Notes: generated by a model from the letters alone, not told the origin. Counted from the first letter of the stretch, positions 1 through 6,879 are shown. The stretch: DNA of 13,220 nt from CAIWXH01 sp964555675 (GCA_964555675.1 CAZKTU010000187.1:1-13220); one strand, 5' to 3'. Numbers and translations: made by a program.

Positions 1-3
1 GAT

Positions 4-19
4 CTTCGTGCCCTTCGTG
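4..19. repeat. Short direct repeat CTTCGTG x2
   Basis: CTTCGTG occurs at 4-10 and again at 13-19 near the left edge, in non-coding DNA downstream of murJ. It resembles degenerate CTTCGTG/CTTTGTG strings that I associate with intergenic regions of several bacterial phyla, but that is recollection and not shown here. The rest of 20-85 shows no gene or clear signal. Confidence 0.4.
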
Positions 20-85
20 GTAAACCTAGAGCGATTGAGGCCGAGCAGTACTAGTTGTGCCAGCGAGAAGTCCTTTGCCAGTTCT

Positions 86-160
86 GACCAAAGACCAGGG
101 ACCAAGGACCAAGGCCGGGCTCCTGCTGATCGGTTGGTCTTTGGTCTTTCGTCCTTGGTC
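86..160. repeat. Imperfect inverted repeat of GACCAAAG-like units
   Basis: The left arm at 86-112 and the right arm at 134-160 are each 27 nt and pair at 22 of 27 positions, with some of the mismatches being G-U wobbles in RNA. The spacer is 21 nt (113-133). Each arm is itself made of repeated GACCAA(A/G)G-type heptads. It lies 40 nt beyond the murJ stop, so it could act as that gene's terminator. The internally repetitive arms look more like a small dispersed intergenic element, an inference that only a genome-wide search could confirm. Confidence 0.65.
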
Positions 161-199
161 GCAACCAGACGGGCACTTCCGGGAAGCTGTACTAGGGGC

Positions 200-1762
200 C
201 TAACGCCCCAGTCTGGCCCGCAGGGCCCCGATGAAGAAGCCCAGGGCCTCGACCCGCAGGGCCGCGCAGAGGCCCAGGTAGACCAGGGCCCCGACGCCGG
301 TGGCGAGGGCTACCAGGGCCAGGGTCGGCAGCCCCGCGCCCAGGGCGGCCACGCCGAGCACGGCGGCGGCCATGAGGCCCGCGGCGAGCGTGCCTTTGAG
401 GGCGGCCTCGCCGAGGCGTAGACCGCCCAGGGGCACGGCGCGCGCGAGCAGCAGGTAGGTGATCAGGGCGTGGCCGATCCACTGGGCCGAGTTGCCGAGC
501 ACCAGGGCCAGGAAGCCCAGTTCGGTCAGCCAGAGCAGCGGCAGGGCGACCAGCAGGTAGCAGCCGATCGCGGCGCCCTGGATGAGGTTCGGGGTCAGGG
601 TGTTCTTGCGGGCGTAGAAGGCGAAGAGCAGCACCTGGTCGATCGCGGCCGCCGGCAGGCCAGGCAGGTAGAAGAGCAGGGCCAGGGCCGTGGCCTGGGT
701 GTCGGCCGCGGTGAAGGCCCCGCGCTCGAAGAGCAGGCTGGTGAGCGGGTTCGCCAGGGCGGCCAGGCCGGCCGTCGCGGGCAGGATCAGCAGCAGCACC
801 ACCTTCAGGCCCATCGCCAGGGTCGCGCGGAAGGCCCCCTCGTCGGCCGCGGCGTTCTGCCGCGAGAGGGTCGGCAGCACGGCCAGGGACACGGCCGAGG
901 CGACCAGCCCCAGGGGGAACTGGATCAGGGTGGTGGCGTAGCGCATCGTGCCCAGGGCCGCGGGGAAGCCCGAGGCGAGCCGGCGGTCGATCAGGGTGCC
1001 GACGATCGAGAAGCCGATGCCGAGGGCGACGGGGCCGTACAGGCGCACGATCCGCCGCACCGCCGGGTGGCTGAGGCTCAGGCCGGGCTGCAGGCGGGCG
1101 CCGCGCAGTCCGGGCAGCTGTACCGCCACCTGCCCCAGGGCGCCGACCAGGGCGCCGGCCGCCAGGCTGTAGATGCCGAGCCGCTCGTGCAGCAGCACGA
1201 TGCCGAGGATCATCCCGGCGTTGAAGGTGACCATCACGAAGGCGGGCAGCAGGAAGCGCCGCTGCGCGTGGAGCACGGCGGTGGCCAGGCCCGAGATGCC
1301 CATCAGCAGCACGGCGGGCATGAGCAGGCGCACCAGGGGGGTGGCCAGGGCCCGCAGTTCGACCTCGCTGGGCGTGGTGAGGGCGCTGACCAGCAGGGGC
1401 GCCTGCCACACGGCCAGGGCGGTCAGGGCGGTCAGGGCGGCCAGGGCGAGGGTCAGCACCCCCGAGACCACCCGCCAGAACTCGTCGCGCTCGCCCTCGG
1501 CGTACTCCGAGAAGACCGGCACCAGGGCCGCGCTGACCGCCCCGGCGATCAGCAGGTCATAGACCGTGTTGGGCACCGTCCAGGCGATCTGGAAGGCGTC
1601 GACCTCGACCCCACGCCCGAAGTAGTAGGCGATCGTCGGCTCGCGGATCAGCCCGAGCAGGCGGCTGGCGATGTTGCCGACCGCGATCAGCATGGCGGCC
1701 ACGGCCACAGAGCGCATCGCGCCCTGGGAATCGGCGGGCGGGCTGGCGGCGGGCAGGCTCAT
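200..1762 (-). CDS. murJ: MurJ/MviN lipid II flippase
   Basis: This 520-residue polytopic membrane protein belongs to the MOP superfamily. It would flip lipid II across the cytoplasmic membrane for peptidoglycan synthesis. The sequence has about 14 hydrophobic helices and the family signature SRLLGLIRE at residues 33-41, where R34, R40 and E41 match the essential R18, R24 and D25 of E. coli MurJ. D259-R260 correspond to the D269-R270 cavity pair, and LFERGAFTAADT at 344-355 matches the conserved RGxFT segment. Length is normal for the family. A second in-frame ATG at 1717 also has an AGGG upstream, so the first 15 residues are uncertain; the N-terminal 15 residues are not hydrophobic. The gene follows an LCP gene by 95 nt, which supports an envelope role. 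A run of 9-bp repeats encodes residues 106-118. The stop is TAG. Confidence 0.95.
   Translation of the reverse strand: MSLPAASPPADSQGAMRSVAVAAMLIAVGNIASRLLGLIREPTIAYYFGRGVEVDAFQIAWTVPNTVYDLLIAGAVSAALVPVFSEYAEGERDEFWRVVSGVLTLALAALTALTALAVWQAPLLVSALTTPSEVELRALATPLVRLLMPAVLLMGISGLATAVLHAQRRFLLPAFVMVTFNAGMILGIVLLHERLGIYSLAAGALVGALGQVAVQLPGLRGARLQPGLSLSHPAVRRIVRLYGPVALGIGFSIVGTLIDRRLASGFPAALGTMRYATTLIQFPLGLVASAVSLAVLPTLSRQNAAADEGAFRATLAMGLKVVLLLILPATAGLAALANPLTSLLFERGAFTAADTQATALALLFYLPGLPAAAIDQVLLFAFYARKNTLTPNLIQGAAIGCYLLVALPLLWLTELGFLALVLGNSAQWIGHALITYLLLARAVPLGGLRLGEAALKGTLAAGLMAAAVLGVAALGAGLPTLALVALATGVGALVYLGLCAALRVEALGFFIGALRARLGR
1411..1446. repeat. In-frame 4 x 9-bp tandem repeat in murJ
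   Basis: The unit CGG(C/T)CAGGG occurs four times in a row on the plus strand. It encodes the Leu/Ala/Thr-rich run around residues 106-118 of MurJ, inside a transmembrane helix. Gain or loss of a unit would keep the reading frame and change the helix by three residues. Confidence 0.8.
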
Positions 1763-1806
1763 CGGCGCCCTGTCACTGGCGGGCAGAAGCCTCGCTCAGG
1801 CGAAGA

Positions 1807-1838
1807 CGACTGACGCCCGGCCTTGCGGTCGTCAGTCG
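1807..1838 (-). terminator. Hairpin between LCP gene and murJ
   Basis: CGACTGACG (1807-1815) and CGTCAGTCG (1830-1838) form a perfect 9-bp stem around a 14-nt loop in the 95-nt gap between the LCP stop and the murJ start. There is no U-run after it in the transcribed direction. It could be a partial terminator, an RNA-processing site or an mRNA-stabilising stem. Confidence 0.5.
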
Positions 1839-1857
1839 CGGAGGATGGCGGCGCGGC

Positions 1858-2955
1858 CTACTTGCCCCCGGCGGTCGAGACGGCGACGCCGGTGAACTGG
1901 CGCACGAGGCGCTCGAGGGCGGCGGGCTCGGCGGCGAAGGTGGCCGGGTCGCGCAAGTCGACGATGGCGCTCGAGTCGATCGCATAACGCAGCACATCCT
2001 CGGCGTCGACGTTGCGGGCGAAGTTCGCCAGCTCGAGCATGCGCGAGCGGTCGAGGTCGGTCTTCACGTAGCCGCGCATCGCGCCGGTGTAGTCGTCGAG
2101 GCTGGTGAGCTGCTGGAGCAGCCCGCGCTCGCGGATGCGGTCGAAGATCGCCATCAGCACCATCTGCTGGCGCTGGTTGCGCCCGAAGTCGCTATCGGCG
2201 TGGCGGGTGCGGGCGTAGATCAGGGCCCGCTCGCCGTCGAGGACCTGGGGGCCCGTGCGGAAGCGCACCTCGATCGTGCCGTAGTCGTCGGTCGGGTAGG
2301 CCGGGTCGTAGATCGCCTGGGGCACGTCGACCGCGATCCCGCCGAGCTGGTCGATCAGGGTGCGGAAGCCCTGGAAGTTGATCAGCACAAAGTGGTCGAC
2401 CTCGAGGCCCATCAGGCGACCGACCGTCGACTTGGCGAGGGCCGCGCCGCCGCCGGGCCCGAAGCGCTTCTCGCCCACGGCGAAGGCGGCGTTGATGCGC
2501 CCCTCGCCGCCGGTGGGGTAGTCGACCCACAGGTCGCGCGGGAGCGAGAGCATGCTGACGCGACCCCCGTCGCGCTCGATGCGCACGAGGACCATCGCAT
2601 CGGTGCGGGTAATATCGTCGCCGGGGCGCGCGTCGGTGCCGAGCAGCAGGATGTTCAATGTCTCCTGGCTGAGGGCGGGCGCAGCGTCGGGGGCGGGGCC
2701 AAGCGGTTGCACCGCCTGCGAGTCGGAGGCAGGCGCGGGGGCCGCTTCGCTCGTGGCGGGCTCGTCTCTGGTGCTTGCAGCGGCAGGTGCTTGCGGTTGG
2801 GCAGGCAGGTCGAGGGCGGCAGGGGTGACGATCATCGCGTCAATATCTGCAAGGGCCTGTCGCCATTCGAGGGCGAGACGCAGCATCGTGGCCGCCACTA
2901 TCAGGCTGACTGCGATCAGGGCGCCCTGAACAAGGCGCCGACGAAAAAACGGCAT
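1858..2955 (-). CDS. LytR-CpsA-Psr (LCP) family protein
   Basis: The family transfers glycopolymers from undecaprenyl-pyrophosphate carriers to peptidoglycan or other acceptors, outside the membrane. The 365-residue product has a basic N-terminus, one membrane anchor at about residues 9-28, an Ala/Pro-rich linker at about 45-95 and an LCP domain at about 100-275. Expected phosphate- and metal-binding residues are visible: GTDAR with D108 and R110, RTD with R117 and D119, LPRD with R140, and the ARTRHADSDFGRNQRQ block (248-263) with R249, R251, D254, D256, R259 and R262. The start is supported by the anchor beginning at residue 8 and a GGGGAGG run close upstream. About 90 residues follow the core domain, with no recognised LytR_C domain. 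It is followed by murJ, and which polymer it handles cannot be told. Confidence 0.93.
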   Translation of the reverse strand: MPFFRRRLVQGALIAVSLIVAATMLRLALEWRQALADIDAMIVTPAALDLPAQPQAPAAASTRDEPATSEAAPAPASDSQAVQPLGPAPDAAPALSQETLNILLLGTDARPGDDITRTDAMVLVRIERDGGRVSMLSLPRDLWVDYPTGGEGRINAAFAVGEKRFGPGGGAALAKSTVGRLMGLEVDHFVLINFQGFRTLIDQLGGIAVDVPQAIYDPAYPTDDYGTIEVRFRTGPQVLDGERALIYARTRHADSDFGRNQRQQMVLMAIFDRIRERGLLQQLTSLDDYTGAMRGYVKTDLDRSRMLELANFARNVDAEDVLRYAIDSSAIVDLRDPATFAAEPAALERLVRQFTGVAVSTAGGK

Positions 2956-2993
2956 ACCTCCCCATCTCCAACGTATGAGGTCCCGTGGGTTCT

Positions 2994-3020
2994 ACTATAC
3001 CATAGATCGCCACACCCTAA
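2994..3020 (-). promoter_or_regulatory. Possible promoter for the LCP gene
   Basis: Read on the minus strand, GGTATAGT gives a TATAGT -10-like box (2994-2999), 38 nt from the LCP start. A poor TTAGGG -35 candidate lies at 3015-3020 with a 15-nt spacer. The 148-nt gap after birA makes an independent promoter plausible, but the -35 match is weak. Confidence 0.3.
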
Positions 3021-3078
3021 CGGGGGCGACCGTGAGATTGGAGTGAGAGCCCCCTGAGAAGCCCTACAGTTCGCCAGC

Positions 3079-3104
3079 GAGGTGCGATCTTCGCCAGGTA
3101 CCTC
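3079..3104 (-). terminator. Weak composite hairpin at the end of birA
   Basis: GAGGT (3079-3083) pairs with ACCTC (3100-3104), and inside it GCGA (3084-3087) pairs with TCGC (3091-3094). The outer arm touches the birA stop codon. The stem is short, interrupted and has no U-run, so terminator function is a guess. TTCGCCAG is also directly repeated at 3070-3077 and 3090-3098 (approximate). Confidence 0.25.
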
Positions 3105-4012
3105 TACGGAACTACGCCCACGTCCCCGGCGGTCACGACGTGCAGCGTCCCTGCCTCGTCGCGCACAAGCAGGGCCCCGGCGCGGTCGACGCCCTCGGCC
3201 AGGCCCTCGATCGGCCCGCCCGGCGCCTCGATGCGCACCTGCTGGCCCAGAGTGAGCAGGCGCGAGCTCCAGGCGGTGTACAGGCCTTCGTGATCGCCTG
3301 CGCCGAGCCGGCTGTGCCATGCGTCGGCGCGGCGCAGTAGGGCCCGCAGCAGCGCCAGGCGCGATACGGGTGCGCCCGCGGCCGCAGTCAGGCTGGTGGC
3401 CGGGTAGCGGGTCTGTGCCGGCGGGGGCGCGGCGCTGACGTTGACGCCCCAGCCGATGATGGCCGTCTCGAATCCGCCTTGGCCGACGCTCACCTCCAGC
3501 AGAATGCCGGCGGCCTTCGCCCACAGGGACCCTGGCGGCGCGGGCCGCGAATGGTGATCGGCAGGCGTCGGTGGCGTCTGGTCAGGCGACAATTCGGCCA
3601 GGGCAGCTGTCTCACGGCTATCTCCCTCCGCCGCCACGAGCAGGTCGTTTGGCCACTTGAGGCCGGGGCGCAGCGGCGTTACCTCTTCGACGGCCTCGCA
3701 GAGGGCCACGGCGGCGAGCCAGACCAGGGCTACTCCCTGGCTGGGGGCCAGCCACACGGGCCTGAGGGCGAGGGACGCCAGCAACGCGGCGCCGCGTGGG
3801 GCGACCCAGGGCCGGCCCATCCGGCCGCGCCCGGCGGTCTGCTCGTCGGCGACGACCAGGGCCGGCAGCTGGCTATCGGAGAGCTGTTGTAGCAATTCTC
3901 GTGCCAGGTCCATGGTCGAGCCGACCGTGGCGTGGCAGCTGACATAGCGCGGCAGCGTCTTGACGCCCAGATCGGCGAGGATGGCCGCGGGGTCGAGGGG
4001 TTCCTGGTTCAT
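3104..4012 (-). CDS. birA: Biotin--[acetyl-CoA-carboxylase] ligase
   Basis: The enzyme makes biotinyl-AMP and transfers biotin to a lysine of biotin-carrier proteins in the cytoplasm. The 302-residue product has GSTMD (31-35), the nucleotide/biotin loop GRGRMGRPW (61-69), LKWPNDLL (118-125) and KAAGILLE (166-173) with the ligand-contacting lysine K166. A C-terminal beta domain follows at about 250-300. There is no N-terminal helix-turn-helix, so this is a monofunctional (group I) ligase that should not act as a repressor. Between KWPNDLL and KAAGILLE lies a polar, Pro-rich stretch of about 40 residues (126-165), where most relatives have only a handful. The ATG at 4010-4012 sits directly before the domain and has no good ribosome-binding site. 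The next Met lies inside the catalytic core, so this start is favoured. The stop is TAG. Confidence 0.94.
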   Translation of the reverse strand: MNQEPLDPAAILADLGVKTLPRYVSCHATVGSTMDLARELLQQLSDSQLPALVVADEQTAGRGRMGRPWVAPRGAALLASLALRPVWLAPSQGVALVWLAAVALCEAVEEVTPLRPGLKWPNDLLVAAEGDSRETAALAELSPDQTPPTPADHHSRPAPPGSLWAKAAGILLEVSVGQGGFETAIIGWGVNVSAAPPPAQTRYPATSLTAAAGAPVSRLALLRALLRRADAWHSRLGAGDHEGLYTAWSSRLLTLGQQVRIEAPGGPIEGLAEGVDRAGALLVRDEAGTLHVVTAGDVGVVP

Positions 4013-4035
4013 GGCCCCATTTTACCAAACGGCGG

Positions 4036-4062
4036 TACACTTAGGGTAGACCAACGCTGGTC
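4036..4062 (+). promoter_or_regulatory. Possible promoter and operator-like palindrome before the AhpD-like gene
   Basis: TACACT at 4036-4041 is a plausible -10 box, but no good -35 is seen at the usual spacing. Just after the expected start point lies GACCA (4049-4053), ACGC, TGGTC (4058-4062), a perfect 5-bp inverted repeat that could be an operator or a small 5' stem-loop. GAAGAGG at about 4068-4074 supplies the ribosome-binding site for the ATG at 4083. Confidence 0.3.
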
Positions 4063-4082
4063 ATAGTGAAGAGGGCCGCACC

Positions 4083-4652
4083 ATGAGCGACGAGCTGATC
4101 TCGCGGCTGCCCGTGCCCGACGAGGCCGCGCTGCCCGCCGACATCCAGGAGTTGTTCGCCCGAAACCGAGAGAAGCCCGGCTTCGTGCCCAACGTCTTCA
4201 GGGCCCTGAGCCTGCGGCCGGCGGTGCTGCGGGGCTTCATCGCCCTCTATGACGCCCTGATGTCCGCTGAGGGCGGGCTGAGCAAGGCCGAGCGCGAGAT
4301 GGTGGCTGTGGCGGTCTCGGCCCAGAACCAGTGCCACTACTGCCTGGTCTCGCACGGGGCCGCCTTGCGCATCAGGGCCAAAGATGCGCGCCTGGCCGAC
4401 ACGGTGGCGGCGAACTACCGGGCCGCCGAGCTGACCCCGCGCCAGCGGGCCATGCTCGACTATGCGGTCAAGCTGACGCGGGCCTCGGCCGAGATCGGCG
4501 ACGACGACCATGCGGCCCTGCACGCCCACGGGCTCAGCGCCGAAGAGATCTTCGATCTGACCCAGATCGCCGCCTTCTTCAACTATAGCAACCGCGCCGC
4601 CTCGGCCCTGGGCATGCGGCCGAACGAGGAGTTCTACACCATGGCGCGGTAG
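4083..4652 (+). CDS. AhpD-like peroxidase-related carboxymuconolactone decarboxylase family protein
   Basis: The 189-residue cytoplasmic, all-helical protein belongs to the AhpD/CMD fold, in the group usually annotated as uncharacterised peroxidase-related enzyme. The redox signature is NQCHYCLVSHG (82-92), giving C84, C87 and H91; the dithiol and histidine pattern is that of alkylhydroperoxidase D. The N-terminal block with KPGFVPNVFR (31-40) and the C-terminal FFNYSNRAASALGM (165-178) are typical of this group. Members are thought to reduce peroxides by thiol exchange, but their physiological substrate is mostly unknown. No AhpC peroxiredoxin gene lies next to it. A GAAGAGG ribosome-binding site 8 nt upstream supports the start. 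It is divergent from birA and converges on the CDF gene, so it is probably transcribed alone. The stop is TAG. Confidence 0.9.
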   Translation: MSDELISRLPVPDEAALPADIQELFARNREKPGFVPNVFRALSLRPAVLRGFIALYDALMSAEGGLSKAEREMVAVAVSAQNQCHYCLVSHGAALRIRAKDARLADTVAANYRAAELTPRQRAMLDYAVKLTRASAEIGDDDHAALHAHGLSAEEIFDLTQIAAFFNYSNRAASALGMRPNEEFYTMAR

Positions 4653-4700
4653 GGACGTAGCATGCTGCGCCCCTACCGTGACCCTAGCGCACCCCTACCG
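4647..4700. terminator. Shared hairpin at the convergent AhpD-like/CDF junction
   Basis: CGGTAGGG (4647-4654) is the exact complement of CCCTACCG at 4671-4678 and again at 4693-4700. The first pairing gives an 8-bp stem with a 16-nt loop that itself contains the palindrome AGCATGCT. The left arm contains the TAG stop of the AhpD-like gene (4650-4652) and the far right copy contains the CDF stop (4695-4697 on the minus strand). It probably serves as a two-way terminator, although no T-run flanks it. Confidence 0.5.
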
Positions 4701-5624
4701 GGCCACCCCCGCGCGATCCAGGGTCTGGTCCTCGAACGAGAGGGGGTCCTCGATCGGCTCGAGGTGGGTGAAGATCGTGGCGTTGGGCAGGGCGCTGCGC
4801 ACGTCGTGCTCGATCTGCTCGAGCAGCATATGGCCGCGGGCGACCGTCCAGTCGCCGGGCACGAGGATGTGGACCGAGCAGAAGCGGCGCGCGGCGGCCT
4901 GCCTGGTGCGCAGGGCGTGGTACTGCACGCCCTCGCGCTCGGTGTAGCCTGCGAGGATGGCCACAACCCTGGCCCGCTCGTCGTCGGGCAGGGCCGTGTC
5001 GAGCAGGCCGAGGGCCGAGCGCTGCAGGATGCGCACGCCCGACCAGATGATATTGGCGGCGACGACCATGGCGATGATCGGGTCGAGGCGCTCCCACCCG
5101 GTCAGGGCGACGGCGGTCACGCCGACCACGACCCCGACCGAGGTCCAGACGTCGGTCATGAGGTGATGGGCGTCGGCCTCGAGGGTGATCGAATTGTAGT
5201 GCCGCCCGGCCTGCATCAGCACCCGCGCGACCGCCAGATTGATCGCCGAGGCGGCCACCGAGATGGCGAGACCGAGCCCCGCCTGCTCGATCGGCTGGGG
5301 GTCGAAGAGGCGGCCCCAGGCGCTGTAGATGATGCTGATGGCGGCCAGCAGGATGAGCCCGCCCTCGACGCCGCTCGAGAAGTACTCGGCCTTGTCGTGC
5401 CCGTAGGCGTGGTCCTCGTCGGGCGGCCGGGCCGCGATAGTCAGCACCACCAGGGCCACCACCGCGGCCACCAGGTTGACCAGGGACTCGAGGGCGTCCG
5501 AGAGCAGGCCGACCGAGCCTGTGACGAGGTAGGCCCCGCTCTTGAGGGCGATCGTAGCCGTCGCCGCGCCGATCGAGAGCCAGGCGAAGCGGGTGAGCGA
5601 CTGGCGTGGCGCCGAGTGTGCCAT
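4695..5624 (-). CDS. Cation diffusion facilitator (CDF) metal transporter
   Basis: CDF proteins export divalent metals such as Zn, Fe, Co, Cd or Mn in exchange for protons. The 309-residue product has six predicted membrane helices (about 13-200) and a cytoplasmic ferredoxin-like C-terminal domain (about 208-290) with DERARVV and THLEP. The loop HAYGHDKAEYFSSGVEG (72-88) is a strong family signature. Metal-site residues in helix 5 are H154 and D158 (HLMTD). In helix 2, SDALESLVN places E46 and N50 where E. coli FieF/YiiP has D45 and D49, with an extra D43 one turn earlier. The metal cannot be assigned. The ATG lies 9 nt after the thiolase stop, and TAGGA at that stop gives the ribosome-binding site, so the two genes are very likely co-transcribed. 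The stop is TAG. Confidence 0.93.
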   Translation of the reverse strand: MAHSAPRQSLTRFAWLSIGAATATIALKSGAYLVTGSVGLLSDALESLVNLVAAVVALVVLTIAARPPDEDHAYGHDKAEYFSSGVEGGLILLAAISIIYSAWGRLFDPQPIEQAGLGLAISVAASAINLAVARVLMQAGRHYNSITLEADAHHLMTDVWTSVGVVVGVTAVALTGWERLDPIIAMVVAANIIWSGVRILQRSALGLLDTALPDDERARVVAILAGYTEREGVQYHALRTRQAAARRFCSVHILVPGDWTVARGHMLLEQIEHDVRSALPNATIFTHLEPIEDPLSFEDQTLDRAGVAR

Positions 5625-5633
5625 AGGGGGTTC

Positions 5634-6815
5634 CTAGAAGGCCTCGACGGCCAGGGCCACGGCTTCGCCGCCGCCCAGGCAGAGCGAGGCGATGCCGCGC
5701 CGGCCGCCCCGCGCCCTAAGGGCGTGGATCAGCGTGACCAGCACGCGGGCCCCGCTGGCCCCGATCGGATGCCCCAGGGCGATCGCGCCGCCGTTGACGT
5801 TGACCCGGTCGGGGTCGAGGCCGGCCACCCTGATGTTGGCGATCACCTGGGCTGCGAAGGCCTCGTTGAGCTCGAACAGGTCGTAGTCGTCGACCGTCGT
5901 GCCGGCCGTATCCATCAGCTTCTGCAGCGCGAAGGGCGGGGCCGTGAAGACCTCGAGGGGCGCTACGGCGGCCTGGGCCCCGTGCTCGAGCCGGGCCAGG
6001 GGCGCGAGGCCGAGGCGGGCCGCGCGGCTGGCGCTCATCAGCACCAGGGCCGCGGCGCCGTCGGTGATGCCCGGCGCGTTGCCGGCCGTGACGCTGCCCG
6101 CGTCGTCGAAGGCTGGGCGCAGCCGGGCCAGAGCCTGGAGGCTGGTATCGCGGCGGGGGCCCTCGTCGACGTCGACGACGATAGTCGCGCCCTTGGGGCC
6201 GGGCACGCTGACGGGGGCGACCTCGGCGGCGAAGCGCCCCGCGTCCCAGGCGGCCACGGCGCGCTCGTGGGACTGCAGGGCCAGGGTATCTTGCTGGGCG
6301 CGGGTGACCTTGTGGGCGCGGGCGATCCACTCGGCGCTGTTGCCCATGTGCTGGTGCTCGAAGGCGCACCAGAGGCCATCGTGGACCATGGCGTCGACGA
6401 GCTCGCCGTTGCCGAGGCGGTAGCCGTGGCGGGCGCCGGGCAGCAGGTAGGGCGCGCCGCTCATATGCTCCATGCCACCTGCCACGATCACCTCGGCCTC
6501 GCCGCTGCGGATCAGGCTGGCGCCGAGCATGACCGCCTTGAGGCCGCTGCCGCAGACCTTGTTGATGGTCAGGGCGCCGACGCTGGCGGGCAGCCCGCCC
6601 TTGATGGCGGCCTGGCGCGCGGGGGCCTGGCCGAGGCCGGCCGAGACCACGTTGCCCATGATGCACTCGTCGACGCTGGCCGGGTCGATGCCCGCCCGCT
6701 CGACGGCGGCCCGCACCGCCGCGGCGCCCAGGTCGCTCGCCGTGAGCGCTGCGTAGGCCCCGTTGAATTTGCCGATCGGCGTGCGCGCCGCCCCAACGAT
6801 CACCACGTCGTCCAT
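5634..6815 (-). CDS. Acetyl-CoA C-acetyltransferase (thiolase)
   Basis: The enzyme condenses two acetyl-CoA to acetoacetyl-CoA or runs the reverse thiolysis, in the cytoplasm. The 393-residue product has the usual length. All active-site elements are present: nucleophile C88 in NKVCGSG, NEAF with N317, H349 in GHPIG and the second cysteine C379 in SLCLGGGE. GGMEHMS (113-119) is the conserved thiolase signature. The ATG at 6813-6815 is preceded by AGGAGG at the right spacing and starts the typical DDVVIVGAARTPIGKF segment, so the upstream in-frame ATG at 6911 is rejected. It is the first gene of a pair with the CDF transporter. No PhaB, HMG-CoA or other beta-oxidation gene is adjacent, so biosynthetic or degradative use is open. 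NAPG at 246-249 replaces the more usual NASG. The stop is TAG. Confidence 0.95.
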   Translation of the reverse strand: MDDVVIVGAARTPIGKFNGAYAALTASDLGAAAVRAAVERAGIDPASVDECIMGNVVSAGLGQAPARQAAIKGGLPASVGALTINKVCGSGLKAVMLGASLIRSGEAEVIVAGGMEHMSGAPYLLPGARHGYRLGNGELVDAMVHDGLWCAFEHQHMGNSAEWIARAHKVTRAQQDTLALQSHERAVAAWDAGRFAAEVAPVSVPGPKGATIVVDVDEGPRRDTSLQALARLRPAFDDAGSVTAGNAPGITDGAAALVLMSASRAARLGLAPLARLEHGAQAAVAPLEVFTAPPFALQKLMDTAGTTVDDYDLFELNEAFAAQVIANIRVAGLDPDRVNVNGGAIALGHPIGASGARVLVTLIHALRARGGRRGIASLCLGGGEAVALAVEAF

Positions 6816-6819
6816 ACAG

Positions 6820-6829
6820 TCCTCCTCGC
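6820..6829 (-). promoter_or_regulatory. Ribosome-binding site deciding the thiolase start
   Basis: On the minus strand GCGAGGAGGACTGT precedes the ATG at 6815. AGGAGG at this distance is near ideal and fixes the start here instead of at 6911. Confidence 0.8.
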
Positions 6830-6851
6830 CGCCGCGACGGACGCTGCGCCC

Positions 6852-6879
6852 ATTATACACGGGGCCCGGCCAGTGACAG
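6852..6879 (-). promoter_or_regulatory. Promoter of the thiolase-CDF pair
   Basis: A perfect TATAAT -10 box (6852-6857, minus strand) stands 36 nt before the thiolase ATG. CTGTCA (6874-6879), 4 of 6 to TTGACA, is 16 nt further upstream. Beyond it ACAACTTGT (6883-6891) is a short palindrome-like site that could bind a regulator. Confidence 0.55.

Noticed and set aside
8..421. Plus-strand open frame of 137 codons at the left edge
   Set aside because: It runs across the inverted repeat and into the 3' end of murJ on the opposite strand, with no motif and no ribosome-binding site.
200..1762. Very frequent CAGGGC words on the plus strand, considered as a strand-polar chromosomal signal
   Set aside because: In minus-strand murJ they are simply GCCCTG, the favoured Ala-Leu codon pair in a membrane protein, and GGCCCTG is just as common in plus-strand genes.
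470..1813. Plus-strand open frame of 447 codons opposite murJ
   Set aside because: It is Gln/Gly/Arg-rich with no motif; murJ is certain on the minus strand.
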